64,000 bases of DNA. Source: Loripinus fragilis. Lineage: Eukaryota; Mollusca; Bivalvia; Lucinida; Lucinidae. Under the pieces are notes generated by a model. It saw only the letters and a program-made list of their open reading frames with translations. It searched no databases and was not told where the DNA came from. Both the position numbers and the translations under genes were made by a program. This document shows, in pieces, positions 35,501-47,500 of this stretch; the first letter of the stretch is position 1; the number at the start of each line of letters is the position of its first letter. Location of the stretch: NCBI GenBank assembly GCA_964019695.1, contig OZ026517.1:59603634-59667633 (forward strand), given 5' to 3'.

Positions 35501-38500
35501 TTTTTACACCATAAAATTTATATCGAAATGCAAGGACAGATTATCGATTAGCATTTTGGCTTCGATTAGCCAGCCCTACTGAAAACAACGCTAAAATCTT
35601 AAAATACCATTTTATTACACTGGTTTTCTCCAAACAAATTGGCATCAGCTTTAAATTTTCGAATGTCGTCGCAATGGGATAACAATTAGTCCAAGCAGCA
35701 ACACTTTACCGTGTAATGTCAGACAAACAAATCGGGGCTCATTTAAGTATTATCAAATTAAAACCCATGTTCAAACAGCAAGTGAATCTCATGATTTGAA
35801 CATGGATTTTCGATCGTTTGACAATGGCTTCAAACAGCTTTGCATAACAAATTTTATGCAAGAATATAAGTTCACATGTGTGTGTATTTGACACAGTGCA
35901 AGGGTGGCTTTTCCCTGAACCATTGCAATTTTGTTGATATCCTTTTAGTATATGGGCTCCAAATAGTAGTAGTATACTCTACCTGAGGTCAGATAATGGT
36001 CTTATAAGCTTGGATGTTTTGTTAAGATACTTGTATTGCGTTTTACTCTCTTTACTTGTGTGAAAAACATAAATTTTTACTATTCATTTCTAATAAATTA
36101 TGTTATTGCTATGTCCTAATTGCATCATGAAAATTGCATCAATTGGTATTGTCAGTAAAAGAATTGAGATATGATCCTACAATGATGATGACGATGATAA
36201 TGATGAAGACGGGGACGATGAATTGATACAACTCTATAGGAAAGTTAAAATTATGCCAAGATATCCTCCTGCAAAAAGGAAGTTTCTAAACCCTATTCTA
36301 ATACCAGCCCCTGATATTCATATCTTTTGTAGGCTGTTGTTTTCTGTGCATAAAGATAATGGACTGATAGCCATTGCCAAACAACAGACTAGTGGGAAAG
36401 GTAAGATTAAAAGAATCCATCATGAGTGTGAGGTTGGGATAGAAAAATTTGTCCCAAGGATCACTGTTTGGCATCACGAGGCTTGTTGAGTGATGACAAA
36501 TGTTGATCGGGAGCGACAGATTTTTCTATCCCACCCTCACACAAATAATGGATTACTTTTTTCGCTGATCATTAAATATTGTATATTTATGTTTAAAAAT
36601 ACACCCAGAATTTCCTGAATATGCTGAGATGGGACATAATATGATTATGTTACTTTAACATGACAATGACGTCATTTGCCTTTCGATGAACGGCTGTTCG
36701 TTTTTTATCTTTCCCACCGGTTGGTATGGGTAATGTGAGATAGAATTTTCTTATATGGGTGAAACAGCGGAAACCCTGATCTGGTGTGCAAGAAAACATT
36801 AGACTAAGTCCCCAACAGCAGCTGACAGCCAGACAGGAAATTCATTCTGCTCATCCTCATTTTCTTAGGAAATAAGGCATGATATTTCATGTGAATTGTC
36901 TGCTAGCAGACAATTCACATGAAATATCTTACTTATTGAGTTGCTAAAAATAGAAAAGAAATTCGAAAATATCATCTGCTTCAAATTTTAGGTGGCACTA
37001 GAAAGGGTTGAAACTAATTTATAGGTGTGTGTTTCTCTAAAACACATAACATATGTGGTGGTTGTCTTATGCCACCTGTATCTAAGATCCAGAGGGCATA
37101 TTGTTTCCGGTCTAAGTGTGTGTGTGTTTGCATCAAAGTTTAACTCTTTGGATACCGGAAACCCCTAAACGGGTCCTTTGTGAAATGCCACATATTCATC
37201 AGGAGTTAAACTGTTAAGGTAAAAAAAGATTTTCAGGCAAAATATAAATATAATTTTTTGAAAATTATAACCTGACACCCCTAGATATGTACAATGGACT
37301 ATCCCAAGCTTATTGTATCAAACTAGAAGGAAGAATCCGTTAGTATACAAAGGGTTAAGTTTGGCAATAACATTTGAGCTACTAGACCTAGAACAAATAA
37401 ACATAACCTTATGGGAAAAGCTTCTCAACCCTTTCCTTCATGAATATTCATGTAAGCTCCACCCACTATGAATAATTATATGAATTAATTTTCACATTTG
37501 TACATAGAACAAAGAAATTATTTGTCATGTGCACTAGTGTAGGATCATATCTAATCATATGTTCATAAGCAAATAGAGTAGTCTTGATCAGGCAGCTCTT
37601 ATTAGAGCTGCCTGATCTGGGTCTGCTCGGTTAGCAAAAGTGTTATGATAAACAGTGCCTCTATGAGGTAAAGGGTTATATAAACAAAGGATGATAAAAG
37701 AAAAGAGAAATGTGCATAAAGGACCGAAGTTGACCCCTTCATAAAGGTTCGTTTTTACTGTGCGGCAGACACAAAGGTATCGTGTATCAGTCTGTAATGG
37801 TATCACCTTGTTGTTGTTGGTTTTATCACACTATAAATTTCCTTTCAATATTTTTTGAAGAGATACTTTTTTGGCATCTGCTTATAGCCTTTGAACAGTT
37901 TGGACCGAGATCAGGCCTCGAGGCTATCAAACTTTTTTATGCTCAACTCAACTGAGCATGAAATTTATCCTGCCAGCAATTGTTGGCATTTTAATATTTA
38001 TTAGCAGGATAAATACATCATATGAGAACTTAAAAGCAAGAAATACCTACCTTTTTAGCATTTTAGTTTATATGAGCAGTTGTATTTTTTATGTTCAGTT
38101 GATGTGAGCATAAAAAAGTTTTATAACCTTGGGGCCAGCTGATCTGTATCAAAGCTGTTTGACACCCTGATGGTATTCCTGTAAAACTTTTATGAGAAAA
38201 AAAAAAAAACATTTTGAAAAAAAATTAACAGATGAAAAAAGCATGAAAAATTACATACTGTAGTCTGCAAAGAGTATATATGTGTTACAGAATTTTATTA
38301 AATTTTACTACATTTTATTTTAGGAAGGGGAGGTAATGCCTGGTTGAGTCCTATTGGTTGTGCTGTATTCACGTTACATGTGCCTGTCCCCCTCCACAGT
38401 CCCCTTGGAAATGCTGTCTCCTATCTACAACATATTACCTCCCTTGCCATTGTCAATGGTGTTTGTAGTCTCCCTGGTTACAAGGTATGGTGTCTGTACT

Positions 38501-41500
38501 CTTTTTTCATGAATATTCATGCTAAGCTCCACCCACTATGAATAATTATATAAATAAACTTCCACATTTGTACATAGAATAAAAAATTACATGTCAGGTC
38601 CACTAGTATAGGATCATACCATAAGCAAATAGAGTAGACCCTGATCAGGCAGCTCTTAAAAGAGCTGCCTGATCTGGGTCTGCTCTGTTTGCAATTTATA
38701 AGTGTTAAACGCTGCCTCTATGAGGTAAAGGGTTAATGGCATTATGTTTTGTCATGTTTTAATTGATTAATCCTCAACTCCAATCACCAAAAAGTGTTCT
38801 GCTTTGTTGGCTGCTGAAGTATTTTATAAGCCATCTTTCCAAACAATAGAGGCAGATCAGAGGAGCAGTCTGGTCCGGGTCCCTACTGTTTGTCCCTATT
38901 TTTACATAAGTCAAATAATGTTAGCAAGAATTTGTAAAAGATGACTTAAGCAGACAGTATTTTCAGGTGAACTTTTTGCAGGCAGGGGGAAGTTGGGGTA
39001 TGGCCGGGCAAAAAATCATTATTTTCAGAATATGGTCATATTGTATTTTAGATTAAAGGAATGAAACGTACAACAACATGCAAGCAAATATTTTGCCCTT
39101 ACACTTAACGGGTGGGGTCGAAGGTCAAAACTATTTTTTTTCAGAAAGTTGTCTTGTTGCATATCAAATTAAAGGGAATGAAGCATACAACAACATGCAA
39201 GCAAATATTTTGCTCTTACACTTGCACTCAATCCCTAGGATGGGCTAAAAAGGTGAAAATATTTTTATATGAAGGTGGTCATGTTGCATATCAAATTAAA
39301 GAGAATGAAGCATGGAACAAAATGCAAGCAAAATTTTGACCTTACAAACACACACTTACCTCTGATGTTGGGTTTAAAGTGTATGATCATGATTTTGAAC
39401 ATTTTACTTAAATCAAAAAAAAAATCATTATGTACTTATTTAATTTTCATTGATCATTCCTTCCTCTGCTATATTAAAGTTAATTACAGCGCTGTTTATG
39501 GTGTTAACTAAACATCTGGGGCTGATATCTTACAGTGATGGGCATTAAGCAGATGGACATTAACCTCTTTTTCACTTAGCTAAATGATTCACGAAATCTC
39601 CGTATCTATTCATTTGCAGTGGTTCCATACATTTCTTCATTTCAATATTGGATATTCTTTTTTATTAAACAATCAAGTCAGATCAATGCAAATTAGAATG
39701 TTACGACTACAGTAGAATGTCATTGGCTCGGACAGGCTTGGGACCATGAAAAATAGTTCTAGCCAAGGGTAGTTCGAGCCATCTAAGGTAGATTATACAT
39801 AAAATGACCTGTAGGGGCCAAGATGATATATCTAGCCAGCCCAGGTGAATGAGCCATCAGAGTTTGAGCCATTGAAGTTTGACTTATTTAAACTTAGGAA
39901 AGTATTTGGCATTTCAATAAGTTTCAGTTGATTTACTATGTCTTATTGTACCCAAAATGAAGAAAGTGTTACAAAATATGTCTTCTGCTATAGTAATAAA
40001 TAGCGCTTAAAGTGTTAAATTTTAGAAATAATAATTAAACATCGGCCCATGAATCAAAATATACTCATCAATATACACACTGCTTAAAATAATTACACTG
40101 AAACGTTGTGAATTTTTGCCATTATCAAGGATTAACCATTCTGCTCTGGTAGTTTGTATGCAGGTCGAAGTGCTTCCAGTCCACTTGTTAGGAGCTCATT
40201 GACTTTTAAAATGGCTTGAGCATTCTGCAATACTTTTGACCTTCATTAAGTTACAATTTGGCAAAAAATCTCTGTTTTGTCTATTTTTGAGTTGCCGTTT
40301 TACACGGGTTTTTACTGTACGTACAAAATTTTTTCAAGACATGTTATTATACCCCCCACAAGCATTCTGGAGTGCATTTGAATTTATGTAGCAGATGTAT
40401 TTAGCAGACATCTTCTTAGCCTTTAATGCGCCAATCGCAACAAAAGTCGTCTACTTTTCTTGTCTGCTGAAATGTTTAAGAAGCCTCTATGGCAAACAGT
40501 GTGGACCCTTTGCAACCTTTGCAAACAGTTTGAACCAAGATCAGGGTTGACAGGATGTCGGTCATGTTCTGTTTCAAACCATTTGACACTCTGATAGTGT
40601 TCGTCCAAGAATTTTGTGAAAAAGTAAATTTTGAAAAAGTCAGCAGACGACAATTAAAGCATGAAAAATTACCCAGCATGCATAGAGCTAATAGACAACA
40701 GGTTATACTCATGTCAAATTCATATCTGTTTGTTTCTTTTTGTATTAGGATATAGAGTTAAGGTTGAAATGGCCAAATGATATCTACTATGGCAGTGAAA
40801 TCAAACTGGGTGGGGTACTGGTGAAGTCAACAATAATGGATGGAATAGTCCATGCTACTGTGGGTAAGTATTAGGATATAGAGTTGAGGTGGAAATGGAA
40901 AAGCACCATTATGGAAAAGCACATTGTTTCCCCAAACCCATTTTCTAGTGAAATATAAGCATAGGTATAGGTAAACACTATTTATGCCCCCAAAGGAACT
41001 TTGGGAGGCATATAGTAATCGCACTGTCCGTCCGTCCGTCCGTCAGTCCGTCCGTCCCGCTTTCGTGTCCGGTCCATATCTCCTATATTCTTTGAGTTAG
41101 GAATTCCAAATTTGGTGTGTGGATACATCTTGGGATGGCGGAGTGTCGCGTACCATTTTCGGGTCACTGTGACCTTGACCTTTGACCTAGTTTTTATAAT
41201 AATGGTGTCCGGAGCATATCTCTTCTATTATTTGAGGTAGGAATCTCAAATTTAGTGTGTGGATGCATCTTGGGATGACGAAGTGTCGCGTACCATAATT
41301 GGGTCACTGTGACCTTGAACTTGACCTCTGACCCAGTTTCTTGAAAACTGCATTGAGTCTGGTGCATATCTCCTATATTCTTTGAAATAGGAATTCCAAA
41401 TTTGGTGTGTAAATGCATCTTGGGATGAGGGGATGTCACATGCCAATTTTGGGTCACTGTGACCTTGACCTCTGACCTAGTTTTAAGAATTATTGTGTCC

Positions 41501-44500
41501 GGAGCATATCTCTTGTATTTTTTGAGTTAGGAATTCCAAATTTGGTGTGTGGATACATCTTGGGATGGCGGAGTGTCGCGTACCATTTTCGGGTCACTGT
41601 GACCTTGACCTTGACCTTTGACCTAGTTTTTATAATAAATCGTGTCCGGAGCATATCTCTTATATTATTGGAGGTAGGAATCTCAAATTTAGTGTGTGGA
41701 TGCATCTTGGGATGACGAAGTGTGGCGTACCGTAATTGGGTCACTGTGACCTTGAACTTGACCTCTGACCCAGTTTCTTGAAAACTGCATTGAGTCTGGT
41801 GCATATCTCCTATATTCTTTGAAATAGGAATTCCAAATTTGGTGTGTAAATGCAATTTGGGATGAGGGGGTGTCACATGCCAATTTTGGGTCACTGTGAC
41901 CTTGACCTCTGACCTAGTTTTAAGAATTATTGTGTCCCGAGCATATCTCATATATTCTTTGAGTTAGGAATTCCAATTTTGGTGTGTGGATGCACCTTGG
42001 GATAGCGGAGTGTCATGTACCATTTTTGGGTCACTGTGACCTTGACCTCTGACCTAGTCTTTAGAATAATCATGTCCAGAGCATATCTCATATATTATTT
42101 GAGGTAGGAATCTCAAATTTGGTGTGTGGATGCATCTTGTGATGATGAAGCGTCGCTTACCGTAATTGGGTCACTGTGACCTTGAACTTGACCTATGACC
42201 TAGTTTCTAGAAACTGTTGCATATCTCCTATATTCTTTGAAATAGGAATTCCAAATTTGGTATGTAAATGCATCTTGGGATGTCTGAGTGTCACAAACCA
42301 TTTTTGGTTCACTGTGACCTTGACCTCATTTTCAAGAATTATTGTGTCCAGAGCATATCTCCTATATTATTTGATGTAGGAATCCCAAATTTGGGGTGTG
42401 ATTCCTCTTGGGATGGCGGAGTGGTGCATACCATTTTGAGTCACTTTGACTTTGACATTGACTTCTGGCCTCATTTCTAGTTTTTTCGTGCTATATTACA
42501 GCTATCTTTCCTCAAATGTGTCTTATACTAGACCAATTCCTTTGGGGGCATTCGTCATGTGTTTGTGACATTTCTTGTTTTGAGCGTGAAATTGTAAATA
42601 TTTTCTTACCCATCACCATCAGTTATAAAATAGGTTTTGGGTGCTCATAAAAACCGTCTCAATGAGACGGTTCTTTTGAGTACCCACAACATATGTTTTG
42701 AGAAATAAGAATCTTGATTTTTGGTATGCACTCATAACATGTACAGACCTGGAAATATGAATGTATCTCCCAACTCCCACCGCCTACAATTACACAATTA
42801 CAGCACAGGGACAGAAAAAGTGTTCAAAATTTAAGAACATTTACCTTACATTGAAAGTATCCAACATGATAAGGGAAGGGGTAATGAGAAAAAAAGGACT
42901 CACCATTGTGTAGTGGATAGACCACTCGCCTTGTACCCTGCTGTCTCAAGTTCGATCTCCAGCTTGTCCAGTTGGTCGAGTGGGACCTTAAGATATGGCT
43001 CCATCTACATATGACCTTAACTTATGGTAGGATGTAAAACACATACAGGGATATTGCTGGCTCAAAACGGTGATGGTCCTTATAAATTGGCCAATGGTCC
43101 ATTTCCCATTCATACATGTACACAAATTCATACAAATTTCACAATTTTGGTGGGCTATTTGAAATTTTGATGGGCCATTAAATTAATGATGGGTCAAATA
43201 ATCCTTTATTTGCACCTCAGAGTAAAACTAATGATATACTTGAATAGCATATGGGGCCCAGCCAAAAATGAAGTGCATTTTGGCTTTCTCACAAAATGGT
43301 TCTAGCCCCATCCCTGCGTGGCATACTGTAAATTCGTAATTTTTCAATAAAATTTTATTTTTGGGAATGGGGTTAAAAGACATATTTGTGACTTTAAAAA
43401 TTTGTGACTAGGGCATGATTTACCTACATGATTTACCTCACCAGAGTGATTTTGCCATTTCACAAGATTTTTAATTTCATGAATGCTTGCGAAAATTTCC
43501 AAATTTACAGTGCATAAAGAGGAAAACTCTGGTTACAGGTATTGGTGTGAATGTGAGTAACAGCAGTCCAACGATTTGTATCAATGACCTTATTCAGTTA
43601 CATAACAGACAACAGGGAGACAACCTTGCACCTGTCACAACGGAACAGGTCATAGCTCGGACAGTATCAGAGATAGAGAGACTGATTGAGATCTTCCAGA
43701 TTGAGGGTGTCGAGAACTTCAGGCAGATGTATTATGAAAGATGGCTTCATAGGTGAGGAGATTTTTTTAACTCATTTCATGATGGGTAATTTTGCGTACA
43801 AATATACAGTGAATACTGTGTAAAATGGCCACTCTCAAAAAGACCAAAAAACTTTTTCAAGACCAATTATCGCTTAATGCAGGTCAAAAGTATTGCAGAA
43901 TGCCCCCTGCAATACTTTCGACCTTCATTAAGCTACCATTTGTCATTAAGACCCTTGTTTTGTCTATTTTTGAGTGGCCATTTTACACAGGTTTTACTTA
44001 AGAAATGAATTTGATTTTTGGAATGTTCATGGAATCATGAACAGACCTGGGGTAATCATAATCAGTAATTGTAATTATCTGTAATTAAATACAATTTTCA
44101 AAGTAATCATATGTAATTGTAATCATGGTTCTGGCTCAAATACATGTAATGTAATTGTAATCATTACTGAAAATATTTTAGCTGTAATTATAATTACTTT
44201 CAAATACTTTTTAAATACATTTGGCTATTTACTGAAGAAAATTTGCTCACGACTAGAAACTAACTGATTAGGGATGACTTAATGTGGTATTATTTTAATT
44301 CAGAAGATTGAGAAAAGGTATCCTGTGGATATTTTCATACATAAAAAATATTGCCTCATGTGGACAATAAATTAATAAAAGCAAACTTTAAAATTTAGTT
44401 ACTTTCAGAATCAACATCAATTTTATTCAGATGTTTGAGATTCAATTAAAATAATTGTTGAAATTCTTCAATAGATTTTGTAACATGGTATAGGGTACAT

Positions 44501-47500
44501 TTTTCTGCTAATATTCACTCTGACAGCATTTTTATGTCTCCTTCCATTTGTTGGCATGCTTAGCTGATTTCACAGGTAAATCCTCATATTTCGACCATAT
44601 AAAGAAGCCATCTCCAAGGTGTTAAAATCTTTTGTTATAGAATATGGCTAGGGCATGTGAAATAGGACTTATGACCCTCTAAATAGCTACCTGTATATGT
44701 GTACAAGCTTGATTAATATTATGACACAAAAATATTTTTTTTGTGGAATGGCCAAATTATAATGAGTTACAAATGTTTATTATAATCAGATTACTAAAAT
44801 TTCTAAATCAATGTTTGTGCAATGGTAGCACCAGACTTAGTCCAGTTTTAAGCCATTTTGAATTATGTTCCCTCAAATATGACACTTCTGAAAAACTTAT
44901 GATGATTAAAAGTAAAATCTGTTAACAATTTAAAAATAGCTGACCGAGCAAAATATTGAAGTACCAGACAATTTCCATTTTACTGTATCTTACTTTGTGG
45001 CATAAAGTATGTAGTCAGATCTGATGTATGATTGTTCAAAAATTTGAAAACACATTGGTATTATGGTGAGCATTATGTACTACATATTTTTTAAACTTTA
45101 ATAAGAATGTGACTAAAACTTCATAGCCGGTTATTTTTCATTTATTTAAGAATTAGCAGTATAGGACACTGGCATTATATATGTATAAAATTGCAAAGAC
45201 CCTACTCTCTTTATAACTTTAAAAGTGAGTACTATATATAGCATTATAATTTTATGCGAAAATTTCAAAGTAATCAGTAATTATTTGATTACATTTCTAA
45301 AGTAATTGTAATTGTAATCATTACATTTCTACAGGTCCTGTAATTGTAATGTAATTGTAATCATTGATCAGCGAAAGTAATTGTAATGTATTTGAATACT
45401 TTTCAATGTATTTGGCCCCAGGTCTGATCATGAATACTTCCGGTCTCTTGCAAAGTAAGTGAAGCACGAAGGGCTAAGTTTGCAAGAGACCCGAAGTATT
45501 CGTGATTCCATGAACATCCCAAAAATTGAATTTATTACTTATATTTACATTTTATAATATCAGTCAAGTATCAATTTGCATCTTTCACCTATCTTGACTG
45601 GTTTTCGGAAATTTTGAATTAAGTCAGACATAATGGAGGGGTTGGAATAGCCAAAACGCCAAAAATCCGCACTTAATGTCATGGCGATACGTGTTCAATG
45701 TCAGGCAAACGTCAGTAAACAAGATGGCGTTGACGTTGGCCTGCTCAAATGGCGTGTATATGGGTGTGGCTTTAATCGATTTGTTCATGTAGGTATGAAC
45801 GACATCTCAAATGCAAAGGTTCATTTAAAGACCAGCAGTGGAAATGTAAATATTGTACTATGAAAGATGGCTTCATAGTTGAGTCAAAGGTTAAATTTTA
45901 ATTATTTGCCTACTGAGTAATTATGGATACAAATGTTCTATAAAAGATGGGAGAAATGTTTAATTTTAATTATTTGCCTGCTGGGTAATTTGGCATACAG
46001 ATATATTATTAAAGATGGTTTAATTTTAATTATTTGCCTACTGAGTAATTATGCATACAAATGTTCTATGAAAGGTGGGAGAAATGTTTAATTTTAATTA
46101 TTTGCCTGCTGGGTAATTTGGCATACATATATACTATAAAAGATGGTAGAAAGGTTAAATTCTTTGCCTACTGGGTAATTTTGCATATAGATTAAATATG
46201 AAATATGTGAGAAAGGTTTAATTTTAATTATTTGCCTACTGGGTAATTTTGCATACAAATGTACTATGAAAGATGGGAGAAAAGTTAATTTTGAATTATT
46301 TGCCTGCTGGGTAATTTGGCATACAGATATACTATGAAAGATGGGAGTTAGGTTTAATTTTAATTATTTGCCTACTGGGTAATTTTGCATGCAAATGTAC
46401 TATGAAAGATGGGAGAAAGGTTTAATGTTAATTATTTGCCTGCTTGGTAATAGTGCATACAGATATACTATGAAAGATGGGAGTTAGGTTTAATTTTTAT
46501 TTTTTTCCTGCTGGGTTATTTTGCACACAGATGTACTATGAAAGATGGGAGAAATGTTTAATTTTAATGATTTTCCTGCTGGGTAATTGTGCATACATAT
46601 GTACTATGAAAGATAGCTTCATAGGTGAGGAGTAAGGGACCTTTATTTTAATTTTTTGCCTACTAGATAATTTTGCATACACATGTACTATGGAAGATGG
46701 CTTGATATAAGTGAGGAGAAAGGGTATTTGACGCTTTGCCTATTGGGTAATTTTTCACGTTTTTTTGTTGTCTGCTGATTTTCAAAAAATCATTTTGTTC
46801 TAAAAATTCTTTTAAGAATACCATCAGTCTGTCAAACAGTTTGGATCCAGATCGATCAGGCTCGACAAAGTGTCGGCCTGATCTGGGCCCACACTGTTTG
46901 CAAAAGATAATCGGCAGACGGAAATAGTAGGCAAAGTGTTAAAGCTTACTTGAACAGAAAGTTATCAAGGGTGAGCTTTTGTGAGCCATCTTCAGGTGTC
47001 TGTCATTTCTTATTCGTAAACTTTTTCTTTAAATGACATCTTCTGACCACTGGCTGATATTAAAAAGTACTTCACACAAATGTCCCCCATGCAATCTACC
47101 AATGGGGAGCGCAGTCACTCAGTTGGTAGAGCATAAGACTGGGGATTGAATGGTTGCTTGTTTGAGACTCACTGCCCGTGGAATCGCTGTGTACAGTTGT
47201 GTCCTTGACTAAGACACATTATCTGCTGCTTAGTATTGGCCCTCAGGTTATAAAACTGTTTTTATTACTCAACTCAGCTGAGCATGAAATTTATCCTGTG
47301 TGTAAATGTTAAAATGCCAACAGTTGTTGGCATTTTAACATTTATTAGCATGATAAATACATCATCTTAGAGACTTACAACAAAAACTTCTTTATTTGTT
47401 GGTATTTAAGTGTTTATGAGCAGTTGAAATTCGTACTCCGTTGAGTTGAGCATGAAAAAAGTTCTATAACCTGGCAACCAGGTTCAACCCATGAAGACAG

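Larger units (their letters stand above)
30657..35586. mobile_element. hAT-type element with 8-bp target duplication, carrying a LINE
   Basis: TAGGGCTGGCACGATTAATC starts at 30665, and its inverse TTCGATTAGCCAGCCCTA ends at 35578. Both are flanked by the same 8 bases, CTGAAAAC (30657-30664 and 35579-35586). TAGGGCTGG termini and an 8-bp duplication mark the hAT superfamily. The element's own sequence is about 1.6 kb with no transposase. An RTE-like LINE is inserted within (about 31.4-34.75 kb). It lies in HLCS intron A-B. Confidence 0.85.

Noticed and set aside
36223..36489. An 88-codon gene
   Set aside because: Its middle is HLCS exon B in frame; the rest is intron. The exon borders are fixed by phase with both neighbours.
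41490..41951. Minus-strand frame of 153 codons with TVTQNWHVTPPHPKLHLHTK
   Set aside because: It lies entirely in the GTCACTGTGACC tandem repeat and repeats with it. Similar frames occur in each unit.
47103..47175. A functional tRNA gene
   Set aside because: Only A- and B-box-like parts are present, no acceptor stem closes, and the sequence continues into a SINE body shared with other copies.
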